In this document: positions 23,065 to 34,411 of the stretch, piece after piece | Position numbering within the stretch: the stretch's first letter is position 1 | How the letters are laid out: each line of letters opens with the position of its first letter | Origin: Sinonovacula constricta | Lineage: Eukaryota > Mollusca > Bivalvia > Cardiida > Solecurtidae | Assembly: GCA_007844125.1 (NCBI GenBank) | Contig: CM017558.1 | Location: 47,316,164-47,380,163 of the forward strand | Direction: 5' to 3' | Length of the DNA: 64,000 nt | The notes under the pieces: model-generated | What the model was told of the DNA's origin: nothing | Database searches by the model: none | What the model saw: only the letters and a program-made list of their open reading frames with translations | Position numbers and translations under genes: made by a program

Positions 23065-25235
23065 TTCTATACATATCAGTGCAAACTGAAGAAACCATAT
23101 GGCAGTCTGTGCTTGGTTCACTCTATGGAATGGATTCTAATTTATAATCAACTCTACAAGATTTTATATCAAAAGTTTAAATTGCAGTTACTTTTATATT
23201 ATAAGAATGCACTTCAAAACTTGATAATAAAAATATTTGAATTATTTTTATTGTAAATATTCTACCAAGCTACTTATTACGCTGAAAAAAGCATTTAATA
23301 AAACAGTATGATTATGGATGATGCAGTTCATTTCTATTACGAAGGATATTAATTTAATAATAATGATAAAATGAATAGAAATGATAATTTGAAAAAACCC
23401 CAACTACAATTTATAATACAATTTATAATAAAGATATCTGAATGTTTCTAAAATCCATGAAAGCATGTCAAACTATATTGCATTCACTCCACTCTATTGG
23501 TATTATAAAAATCATGCAAAAAGAGGCAGTTTTATTTAATAAATGTTTCTTGCCTTTTGGATTTGATTTGACTTTTATCACATTCAAATGTTAAAACTAT
23601 TTATCAAACATTTTTGTTGATATTTATGGGAGACTTTGAATTCAATCATTGATTTTACATGATTATTCCCTCCAGGAATAAGACGCAAACCTTTAAATCT
23701 GTTAAAAATAAATTACTTTTACAAATTGTTGCATTAGTCACCAGTGAACCATTTTATGAAATAATGTTATTAAATTGTAAAACAACTTTTTTACCTTTAA
23801 CCAAGACCAATTTACATTTTCAAGTAACAGTTTATGAATATTTACATGTTAATTCTACAATTAATTTACACATTAGTTTTAGCATAAACAATGATTGTCT
23901 GTTAGATGGAAACATTTGTAACTTTTATCAACTTTAAATAATATTCACTGCCTTAAATGGGAATTTCATGGATAGTGTTCTCCATCTATTAAACAAACAA
24001 GGGGAAAATCAGATGATGTACCACAAATTTCCTTGAGAAAAAGATTATAATTAATCATCATTATAAAATCGCATTATGTACTTTACAGGTTTCCTTTTGA
24101 GTCATTATTCAAGGTCATCATTATAAAAATTCTACAACAGATGTGTTTTAACCAAGCTTTTCCATAGTTAAATGGGTTTTTACTGTGCTTTTTTAATTCA
24201 CTGACATCAGATTAATGAAATGCAATAAAACTTTTACTTTTCAGTGAAAGATTGTTTCAGACAAATACTTGTGAGATCTGCGATGCACGCTATTTTAACT
24301 GGAAAATGTACCCACAAGACAGTTACCCCAAACTCAACCTGGGCTTGAACCCATATTGTAAAGGGTTATGAAGAAGTACCTCCACAATCCAAACAGAACA
24401 GCCTAATGCCTTCTTCCCCCACACCATTTTAAAATGTCCCTAATCCATATCCATCATTTGAAATTATGGCTTTTATTATTGGAGCAAACATTTATGTACA
24501 CTTAATATCAATTAATTACTAAATTTTAATATTTGCTAATATAAAAACAAAATATTTGGTGGATTTATTATTGATTTGATAAAATGCCAATTTTAAATAA
24601 ATCCAATTAAGATTTACAAATTTGCTAATGAGCATTCATGAGATAGGTTAACACTCTACAGATTGTAAGGGCAATAATCATCAATTGTAGATATGAAAGT
24701 GAAGAAAACTTAGTTAATGGCCTGAAAATTATCTGGTATAAACAAGGCTGTCCAACACTGGCAGATCTATAGTGCCTCCACCATTTGTGTAATTACACCA
24801 ACCAGATATGAAAACAATGTACCCCTGGCAGACAAACAAAACCAGGCAGATAGAAAGGGGAAGAAATAGGAAAATGGCTTGTTGGGAAATGGAACAAAAA
24901 GTGAACCACTCTCCTTACTAACAACATACAAAGTGTTTGACAAAAACATGATGGATGGAGAGATATGCTGCAAGGGTTCATTCACCTTGAGCCAGGACTT
25001 GTTCTACTGATGGACTAAAGTAAGAGAAGAAACGAAGGAACAGAAAGGGACAAGTCTGATGTTACTGATGAGATTAGTTTAAATCATATAAACAAATGTT
25101 TAAGCTTATTTTTGGAATGTTTTAATTTTTAAGATCAATTAAGAAATATGAAATTGAGCCCTTAACACTTAATTGTTTCATGAAGGCACTGGTTTATATA
25201 GGCCCACTTGGTAATTGTTGGGTATTTTCCAACAG
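23065..25235. other. AT-rich probable intron
   Basis: No repeat family or exon recognised. The 92-codon plus frame at 23659-23937 is AT-driven. Confidence 0.45.
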
Positions 25236-25239
25236 TATT

Positions 25240-26140
25240 TTATTTATCTTCAGATGGTGTCCACTGAACTCCATATATGGATATTTTTGTCAATATCTAG
25301 TTGTGCTTCTGAAATAATTATACTGTTAATACGATAATTTACAGACAATACTACAAGGGCCTGGATTTTGTATAAGTCTATCTGTGTGCTTCTAAAATTC
25401 TAAAAAATCTGTCTGATTTGGCTAAATACAACCCAGCATTTCAAGAAAAAAGTTACATGACCACTTAACAATATTTTGATATTATTTTATCAAATTAGTT
25501 GTATGGTTTTCAAATAATAAAATGGGTTTGATCCAAACCTGATATAAAATTACTGATCCACTCCACTGGAACTGGATATTCAATATCTACTGGTGAGGTT
25601 TTAATCTTCAATAGTGTCAATAAAACATTACATGTGCTACTTTACTGCTAAAATGCTGATATTTTTGTAAAAAATCATTTTTGTGCTTAAGAGATTTTTA
25701 AATTGTTATCTAAATAAATTCTTAGAAAACCCTACATTGGCACAGTGGACATCACTTGAATTTTAGTCCATTATGGATTTGTGAGCTTCTAAAATTCTTA
25801 AATATTGATTACTTGGCAAGATCATTATTTACAAAATTTTAGGAAAACACTTCACTGGGCCTCTTTGTGAAATACTGATATTATTGTCATTCCCATTCTG
25901 TTTGCTTCTCACATTCTAAAACAATGTCTACATTTAAACTGCAACATTTCACAAAAACACTACAGGGGGGAACTGGACAATATGAAAAGTGTAAGGTAAA
26001 AAAACCTATTTTGAGATATTTGTAAAAATATCTATCAGCTTGCTTCTAGATTTCTAGAACACTGGCATACTGCAGTACTTTGCTAAATCGAGTATTTGTC
26101 TAGTCAGAATCTTCAATGTTTTTAATATTTACTACATGGG
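25240..26140 (+). repeat. Old degenerate tandem repeat, ~128-bp period in part
   Basis: A motif GTGTGCTTCTAAAATTCTAAA recurs in decayed form at about 25307, 25387, 25784, 25913 and 26041; the last three are spaced 128-129 bases. GATATTTTTGTAAATATCT precedes it and ACTACAGGGGG with ACTGGACAAT follows. The last unit grades into the start of the 46-bp array (GGGGGCACTAGACAACATG). Confidence 0.5.
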
Positions 26141-27510
26141 GGCACTAGACAACATGTTGGTTTTGTTGCAGTATATCTATGGTAGAGACAACATGTTGGT
26201 TTTGTTGCAGTATATCTATGGTAGGAGCACTAGACAACATGTTGGTTTTGTTGCAGTATATCTATGGTAGGAGCACTAGACAACATGTTGGTTTTGTTGC
26301 AGTATATCTATGGTAGGAGCACTAGACAACATGTTGGTTTTGTTGCAGTATATCTATGGTAGGAGAACTAGACAACATGTTGATTGTGTTGCAGTATATC
26401 TATGGTAGGAGCACTAGACAACATGTTGGTTTTGATGCAGTATATCTACAGTAGGAGCAGTAGACAACATGTTGGTTTTGTTGCAGTATATCTACAGTAG
26501 GAGCACTAGACAACATGTTGGTTTTGTTGCAGTATATCTACAGTAGGAGCACTAGACAAAATGTTGGTTTTGTTGCAGTATATCTATGGTAGGAGCACTA
26601 GACAACATGTTGGTTTTGTTGCAGTATATCTACGGTAGGAGCACTGGACAACATGTTGGTTTTGATGCATTATATCTACAGTAGGAGCACTGGACAACAT
26701 GTTGGTTTTGATGCATTATATCTACAGTAGGAGCACTGGACAACATGTTGGTTTTGTTGCAGTATATCTACGGTAGGAGCACTGGACAACATGTTGGTTT
26801 TGTTGCAGCATATCTATGGTAGGAGCACTAGACAACATGTTGGTTTTGTTGCAGTATATCTACGGTAGGAGCACTAGACAACATGTTGGTTTTGTTGCAG
26901 TATATCTATGGTAGGAGCACTAGACAACATGTTGGTTTTGTTGCAGTATATCTACGGTAGGAGCACTAGACAACATGTTGGTTTTGTTGCAGTATATCTA
27001 CGATAGGAGCACTAGACAACATGTTGGTTTTGTTGCAGTATATCTACGGTAGGAGCACTAGACAACATGTTGGTTTTGTTGCAGTATATCTATGGTAGGA
27101 GCACTAGACAACATGTTGGTTTTGTTGCAGTATATCTACGGTAGGAGCACTGGACAACATGTTGGTTTTGTTGCAGTATATCTATGGTAGGAGCACTAGA
27201 CAACATGTTGGTTTTGTTGCAGTATATCTACAGTAGGAGCACTAGACAAAATGTTGGTTTTGTTGCAGTATATCTATGGTAGGAGCACTAGACAACATGT
27301 TGGTTTTGTTGCAGTATATCTATGGTAGGAGCACTAGACAAAATGTTGGTTTTGTTGCAGTATATCTACGGTAGGAGCACTAGACAACATGTTGGTTTTG
27401 TTGCAGTATATCTACGGTAGGAGCACTAGACAAAATGTTGGTTTTGTTGCAGTATATCTACGGTAGGAGCACTAAACAACATGTTGGTTTTGTTGCAGTA
27501 TATCTACGGT
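26140..27510 (+). repeat. 46-bp minisatellite, about 30 units
   Basis: Unit AGGAGCACTAGACAACATGT, TGGTTTTGTTGCAGTATATC, TACGGT (variants TATGGT, TACAGT). One short unit occurs near 26190. Unit variants (ACGGT, ATGGT, ACAGT; CTAGAC, CTGGAC; TTGATGCATT) are interspersed, suggesting unequal exchange. Each unit contains a splice-acceptor-like TTGGTTTTGTTGCAG and a donor-like GGTAGGAG. Confidence 0.92.
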
Positions 27511-27514
27511 GTGT

Positions 27515-28960
27515 GCTATCACAATATTACCAGGATGCCCACCCAGGACAAAGAAGGAGCAGGTCTGGAGTAGAGAGGGGTCCAGAATCCAGGACAGATG
27601 GTGAGCCTTGGTCCCTCCTTCAGTCACTGCTGTAATGTCTACAACCAGATGGGGACACTCTCATAAACACCAATGGTTACAAGGACGTTCCCACTCCAAA
27701 ACACCAATGATTGTATGTTTTTGTTCACACAAAACATTTTAATGATTATTTCTATTACATATGCATCACTGATTATGTTGTTGTTGTTTTTTTTCTTGAG
27801 CTATGTTGTTGCTTGCTGCTTTAACTTGCTTACAACCAAGGAAGCAGTAACAACAATGCTACTGACTTGTTTTATTATCTAGATCTGTTGCTGCATACTA
27901 GCAGGAAGTAGTCACAGAAAATGTTTTTGTTGATTTTTAGTGTCTAAAATAATACATATATTGTGCACATCTATTTTCTTTTGATCAATATATATCAACC
28001 ATAGTAGTAAATGATATCTTCACATATCTGATGTATGACCCAATATACATTTCCAGAATTTTTTAAGAAAATAAGAATAAGGAAATACTACTCCTTATAT
28101 AAATTACCACTATGTTTCAAGTTTTAATTCCTGCATGTGATGTTACAGTTTGCATAGCTATACTTCCCTTCTGATACAATCATAACAGACTGCAAGAGTT
28201 CAATTTCAAAGAAGACAAAATCAGAACATGAGAAAGCCCTCGTCTCTCACCTTTCATTTGTTCTTGCCATTATTTTGAGAGGTTAAAATAGTTGGCAGGC
28301 AAAACAGTTGGAAATTGTTTTATGTTTTACATCAACGCAAATTCATCATAGAATAGAATGAACAGCTCACACTATCACACAACATGCAGGCATTCTGTTA
28401 GCTTTGCCAACAGGAAAACCTGAAATCAATGTCCAAATCTTATCTCTTAAATCATTAAGAATGTATACCCACTGGTATCCATGTAGTATACATAAATATT
28501 ATCTTTACAGTATTTATTGGTTTGATCATTTTAGTTGACAAGTATCAGAGGATTTAATGCAGCAATCATTAAACAGCAAAATGTTGCTCTGAGCAAAGAG
28601 GGTAGAGCCAGAAGAGCAAACTGCTGCTTAGTGCCATCTGATCATTGTCTGAACATGTTTGTTGCTAAATTCCATTCAGGTCTCTTATTTATCATGCAGG
28701 TAGCTCTTAACAATTCAATTACAATTATCAATAGCTATGCCTTATTGAACAACTTGGCATGTTATTATATACAGCTTTATATATAATATACATCTAATTA
28801 TAAATTCATTAAAAACACGCTACGACATGTCTTTAAGGAAAAGAATTATAATAACAAGCTAATGTAGCATTTAGATTCCAAGTTAACTGACAATGTGCCC
28901 ATAAAATCATCCTTCTTTTACAGCTGCACCCAGATTTCCTGGTACACCTTGTGTTTATAA
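27515..28960. other. Non-coding sequence with a short GC-rich patch
   Basis: At 27525-27690 GC rises; TTACCAG|GATGCCCACC and GACAGATG|GTGAGCC would bound a plus-strand exon of about 70 bases, but no partner exon is seen. The rest is AT-rich. Confidence 0.35.
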
Positions 28961-28965
28961 TTATA

Positions 28966-29194
28966 TAACTCTTAGCCTGCTAAATTCACATATTTATAAG
29001 GCTTTGGAAAATGGTTTAGATCCAGATAAGCCAGCTCTCTGCTGGCAGCTGTCTGATCAGGATCTAAACTATTTGCTGCTCAATCTCTATAAGTATACCA
29101 GACCAGACATGTAACATATAAAACATTGAAAAGAAAAAACAACAACAGAATTTAGCATGGGTTTTTAACATAATATAGCAAGTTAAAGGTTAAT
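28966..29194. mobile_element. Palindromic MITE-like element
   Basis: The left end TAACTCTTAGCCTGCT and the right end (read inward TAACCTTTAACTTGCT) match at 12 of 16 positions. The centre is a palindrome: TTTAGATCCAGATAAGCCAGC ... GCAGCTGTCTGATCAGGATC then TAAACTATTTGC. TTAA-like bases lie at the right end. Related copies recur through the window. No ORF; non-autonomous. Target duplication not resolved. Confidence 0.65.
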
Positions 29195-29280
29195 TAAGTA
29201 CCTTCTGCTAGTTGTGCCTCATAACACAGTCAGGTCTATGGATATTATAGATACATCACTATAAGACATTCCCAGCTACA

Positions 29281-29425
29281 TTAACTCTTAACCTGCTAAT
29301 CACGTCTTTATGAAACATAGGCAAATCATGTAGATCCAGATCAATCCACTCCCAGCTCCTCAGGCTGGTCTGCTTCTATACTGTCTGCCTATGATTAATA
29401 TATTCCTGTTTAGCAGGTTGAGTGA
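29281..29425. mobile_element. Palindromic MITE-like element, second copy
   Basis: Left end TTAACTCTTAACCTGCTAA and right end TTTAGCAGGTTGAGTGAT are inverted. Internal GCAAATCATGTAGATCCAGA and GGCTGGTCTGC match the family centre. It lies about 90 bases from the copy at 28966-29194. Confidence 0.6.
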
Positions 29426-29429
29426 TATA

Positions 29430-31675
29430 ACCAGTGATTGGCATAAGTGCTATGGGAAATAAATGAGCAATGATGTGTTGAAAATTACAAACTGATGTCT
29501 TTCTTATATGTGAACTTTAACTTGCACATGTTGGAAACATCTTGCATAGCAATGAACAAATATTAGGTTAGCATTTCCCTCAAACCATTTTTATAACTTA
29601 CATGGTTGCCACATATGTATATGGTAAAAGATAACAGTTTAACGGTGTTGAAATGAAAAGAATATTCTACTGTTGTAATTTTAAAATGCATTCACACTTA
29701 AATAGATTGTTAAAATCGGACAACCTATTCAAATCTCAGGTGAAGAAAATCCTTAAGTAAAAATTAAAGAAATGTAAATATTTCAAGGTGTTTGTACAAC
29801 TTGTGTAACTTGCTTGCTTAAAAGTTTTGTACACTTATTCCATCATTTTACTCAAAACATATAATAAAGACAATAAAATTACATTTTACTAAGACTGAAA
29901 TGCAAAACATGACTGAAAGACAGTTTCTACTTTCTACATTTTTATTAAAAGATAAAAATTATTTTCTTTAATTAAAATATCCTTTCTCCTGCAGCCTATA
30001 TTTTGCTTTAAGAAACTTTAATTCCCTTTCATTTCTGTATTTCTTTACATTTAACTGCCACAGCAACAGAGAATGTGGTGCCATGGTTTTAGCACTATCT
30101 GATATCTGCTTACATTTTCTCCTTCCAATTATCATGCAAGCCTATCAACATGGTCCCATCACCTTGCGGAGTTTAATGGTCAATTTGTCAGTGGTTTGCC
30201 TTTAAACGTCAACCAGCAGGATTCACTCCCAGGCACAGTGCACTATAAATCAGCCATCAATTAAATCTACCCCAGGAACTCTCTCGTTACCCCATCACCC
30301 ATCCAATCAGCAGAGGCTTCTAGACATTGCCAAGTCCAGAATACACAATGGACGGCTTGTTGCTTAATTCAAGAACAAATTAATTAGTTTAAGAAAAATA
30401 GCATAGATTCTGATCTGTAAGATCCCACTGAAAGATGTCTATTCTGGGTCACAACTATTTGCTTCTGAGTCTATAATAGCAGAACCACTTTTCTTTGCAA
30501 GTAGATGACAAAGAATGAAATAATGTTTGTGGATATTGTGGCAGGCTAAGGGATTGAAAACAAATGAACAGTCACAAAAATCCTAGAATGCTTCCACATG
30601 CACACTTGAAGGTCCATGCATGCCTGCAGATTGCATGCCACCATATCTTCTTACGAGCCATTTTTGCATGTGTCGGATGCACTTTAAAAGCAATTTAAAT
30701 GCAAAATGGTTCTTATGTTGAAATGGAGAGGCAATCTTTCATTACACGAAAATGGATACACTAAATTACATTCAAACCAGTTAAAATGATTGTCCTTTAT
30801 AATTTCCACCTAGCCATTACTAGTTCAGTGCAATTGTACAAAGAACAATTGTAAAACCAACTTCATTTTCTAGATAATCTGTGTTCACACAATATTCTCT
30901 ATAATGTTTTTAACAGTAACAAATTAAGCTGGGAACAATTTGCAAATGCAACTGGCCAATATTTATAAAGTAAATGTAAAAAATGCAATCAAACTGGATT
31001 TTTGTGTGTTCAAAGTTCAATTAATAAATTCTTAAATCGTAACTACACATATCCCAAATTTGGGGATAGTCCACTGCACAGCAGCTGGGCAACCATCTGT
31101 CCGTTTTGGCCAATCTATATAAGCCTACCATCTAAACAGAAAAAGACTGCTAAAAGTACGTATATTTTTGTATCATTTAGTTTTCCTTTGTTCCTACTAC
31201 TGACATCCCAACCTATATCAAAGTGGCAGAAATGATGATTCAAACAAACAATGACTAACAGCAATTAATGGACACCAGTTCAAATCACTTGTTGTGGCAA
31301 CAAAATTGGACATATCTTATTAATTTGATATAATGTTTACTTTTATATATGTGATGATATAAATGACTCAGAATCTGATGCTTCACAAAATTGTCTGCAC
31401 TAAAATAAAAGGCCTTTGTATAATTGCTGCAAGATTTATGATATCAGCTGTCTTAGGTTCATTTCAAGTATGTTGATAATTTAATGATATTAACTTCCAA
31501 AGGCAGTTCCCCTAAATAAATGATATTTTCAAGGGAACCAAATCTATACTTCTTTGAAAAGCAAGCAAGCAGGGCACCAATGAGTAGCCAAGACTTGTCA
31601 AAGAATTGATTTAAGCCCGGTCAGGGTAGCAAGTTTTCATTAGAACTTACATGACCAGAGGTTTTCCAGGTTACC
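29430..31675. other. Non-coding sequence; possible conserved element
   Basis: The stretch 30060-30370 has balanced composition, no stop-free frame and many short motifs (GTCAATTTGTCAGTGG, ATCAGCCATCAATTAAATC), the look of a conserved non-coding element. Inference only. Confidence 0.3.
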
Positions 31676-31679
31676 TGTG

Positions 31680-32888
31680 ATATATGTTTATGTTTCCACT
31701 GGGAGCTGAATGATCAGGTGATGTGTTTATGTTTCCACTCGGAGCTGAATGATCAGGTGATGTGTTTATGTTTCCACTGGGAGCTGAATGATCAGGTGAT
31801 GTGTTTATGTTTCCACTCGGAGCTGAATGATCAGGTGATGTGTTTATGTTTCCACTCGGAGCTGAATGATCAGGTGATGTGTTTATGTTTCCACTCAGAG
31901 CTGAATGATCAGGTGATGTGTTTATGTTTCCACTCAGAGCTGAATGATCAGGTGATGTGTTTATGTTTCCACTCGGAGCTGAATGATCAGGTGATGTGTT
32001 TATGTTTCCACTGGGAGCTGAATGATCAGGTGATGTGTTTATGTTTCCACTCGGAGCTGAATGATCAGGTGATGTGTTTATGTTTCCACTCGGAGCTGAA
32101 TGATCAGGTGATGTGTTTATGTTTCCACTCAGAGCTGAATGATCAGGTGATGTGTTTATGTTTCCACACAGAGCTGAATGATCAGGTGATGTGTTTATGT
32201 TTCCACTCAGAGCTGAATGATCAGGTGATGTGTTTATGTTTCCACTCGGAGCTGAATGATCAGGTGATGTTTTTATGTTTCCACTCAGAGCTGAATGATC
32301 AGGTGATGTGTTTATGTTTCTGCTCAGAGCTGAATGATCAGGTGATGTGTTTATGTTTCCACTCAGAGCTGAATGATCAGGTGATGTGTTTATGTTTCTG
32401 CTCAGAGCTGAATGATCAGGTGATGTGTTTATGTTTCCACCAGAGCTAAATGATCAGGTGATGTGTTTATGTTTCTGCTCAGAGCTGAATGATCAGGTGA
32501 TGTGTTTATGACATCACTCAGAGCTGAATGATCAGGTGATGTGTTTATGTTTCCACTCAGAGCTGAATGATCAGGTGATGTGTTTATGTTTCTGCTCAGA
32601 GCTGAATGATCAGGTGATGTGTTTATGTTTCCACTCAGAGCTGAATGATCAGGTGATGTGTTTATGTTTCTACTCAGAGCTGAATGATCAGGTGATGTGT
32701 TTATGTTTCTGCTCAGAGCTGAATGATCAGGTGATGTGTTTATGTTTCCACTCAGAGCTGAATGATCAGGTGATGTGTTTATGTTTCTGCTCAGAGCTGA
32801 ATGATCAGGTGATGTGTTTATGTTTCCACTCAGAGCTGAATGATCAGGTGATGTGTTTATGTTTCCACTCAGAGCTGAATGATCAGGC
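31680..32888 (+). repeat. 39-bp minisatellite, about 31 units
   Basis: Unit TGATCAGGTGATGTGTTTAT, GTTTCCACTCGGAGCTGAA. Since 39 is a multiple of 3, one plus frame reads MCLCFHSELNDQV repeatedly for 243 codons (31718-32449) and again for 121 codons (32536-32901). A one-base deletion near 32440 (TTTCCACCAGAGC) breaks the frame, and there is no promoter or splice context, so it is treated as non-coding. Variants TCTGCTCAGAG concentrate in the 3' half. Confidence 0.92.
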
Positions 32889-32889
32889 T

Positions 32890-34075
32890 CTGCACTATTA
32901 ACTACTATGTATAAATGTCTTGTAACCCTAACATTGCATGCAAATAGCCTGTATTGTTTTCACTTGTAGAAGCCTGAGGGTTGGAAGTGTGGACCTAATC
33001 AGTGGTGTCAGCACCAACCAGTCTACGACCACCAGGGCTCATTGAAACTCTAGGGCTGGGATCCTTTGAAACAATCATTAAGGCAAGAACCATTAGCTGA
33101 GGTCATTAGAATTCAACCTGACCTGACATAAGAAGGTTTGGCATTACCTTGTTCCTCAAAGAAGAGCATGTTTGCTCAGTTGTTTCTATCTCTGTGATCT
33201 CCTGATGGCCCTTCTTCTAACAGCCTCAATACCAGATTAACTTCTACATGCACATAGTTCCACAGTCCTGTAGATCAAAAGCTCTGTGGAACACAAACTG
33301 AGGAGAGTTTTCTATCCATTTTGTGTCAAAGCACTGCACTTACACAGAATTAAACACTTTATCCAAATTGACTTTCAATTCATCACCAGACCTATGGTTT
33401 TTCCATAACTAGATTTGCAGAGATCCCAAAGATTGTTATTTCCATATGATATCAACACCCTGCACTTGGGTACAATCACAGAGAGTTAGTTTATATCAAC
33501 AGACATTTGACTCTTATCTCAGCTGTTGTAAAACCTTGCTTTTTACATGTAAAATGCTTGGTTATCCATATTTCCACCTGTTTTTAAATTAAATCTTATG
33601 TATACAAAGCTCATACTTCCAGTTATCATATATATTAAGTTAAATCATGTTTTATTGCAAAAATAACAGTAAATGCAACATATTCATGTTTGATCCATGC
33701 AGAGTAGCATTCAGTATAAAGCTTTGTGTTTTAAAAGCATTGTAGTTGATAGTCCAATAATCAGTCACAAAGTGTTTCTGTTACAAATATACATATCCTT
33801 AATTGTTTTCATTACATGTAAATATTCCAAGATGTGACTCTTAACAAAGGCTACTTTTACAGGAATCAAAACTTCAACAACTATTTGCTGCTTGTAAGTA
33901 GCATCCATTTGACTACAAACTAGCAACAGACAGTGGCAAATACACCAGAAGATTATTTCATAACAAGTTATCTCCACACTAGATAATAATAATAAAACTC
34001 CTTAATCCTTCACGTTTCATAACCCTAGACCACACCTTGTCTTGTATAGTGTCTGGGATTATATGATAAAAGGGG
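32890..34075. other. Non-coding sequence
   Basis: A GC-richer stretch at 32970-33110 follows the 39-bp array; no frame or splice pair was found. Confidence 0.4.
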
Positions 34076-34076
34076 T

Positions 34077-34409
34077 TCAGGTATTGGATAAGAAACCATA
34101 AACAGTTGACAAGTATCTACTTAGAAGATAATGTCCTGATAACAGTGTGACATCAGATGGGAAGTTCATCCTACACCATGATAAGCAATCATCAACTACC
34201 ACAAAACACTGCAAGGACCCTTCATCCACATTTCCTATTCTGACTAATTTCCCCTCCCCTTCAATGTTCCCAGAGTCACTGACTGATCCCTGAGGGTGGG
34301 TCTTGGCTGACCTCTGACCCCCTGAGGTCAAGGTAACCTGTCTGGGAGGGGCTGAAGTGGGACCTGATGACATCACAACTGAAGTCAATGACAGCTTGTC
34401 AAAAGCCAT
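34077..34409 (-). CDS. Possible coding segment, Ser/Pro/Thr-rich (unrecognised)
   Basis: On the minus strand, an ATG at 34409 opens a 110-codon frame. The first ~75 residues look protein-like: MAFDKLSLTSVVMSSGPTSA, then PPRQVTLTSGGQRSAKTHPQ, GSVSDSGNIEGEGKLVRIGN and VDEGSLQCFVVVDD. GC content is clearly above the flanks. The last ~35 residues, after an FPSDVT stretch, look like intron read-through. Several AG acceptor-like sites lie inside (for example ACTTCAG, CATCAG), but no strong donor was found and no exon limits can be fixed. It could be an exon of the same minus-strand gene, a first exon, or a chance open frame in GC-rich DNA. Confidence 0.25.
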   Translation of the reverse strand: MAFDKLSLTSVVMSSGPTSAPPRQVTLTSGGQRSAKTHPQGSVSDSGNIEGEGKLVRIGNVDEGSLQCFVVVDDCLSWCRMNFPSDVTLLSGHYLLSRYLSTVYGFLSNT

Positions 34410-34411
34410 GT

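Noticed and set aside
23659..23937. 92-codon plus-strand frame
   Set aside because: Very AT-rich, dominated by Leu, Asn, Phe, Thr and Ile codons expected by chance, with no splice sites.
26140..27510. CRISPR-like array
   Set aside because: Units are contiguous 46-bp repeats without unique spacers, in a eukaryotic context.
31718..32449. 243-codon plus-strand open frame with a 13-residue repeat
   Set aside because: It is the 39-bp minisatellite read in frame; no promoter, splice context or codon-position bias, and a deletion breaks it.
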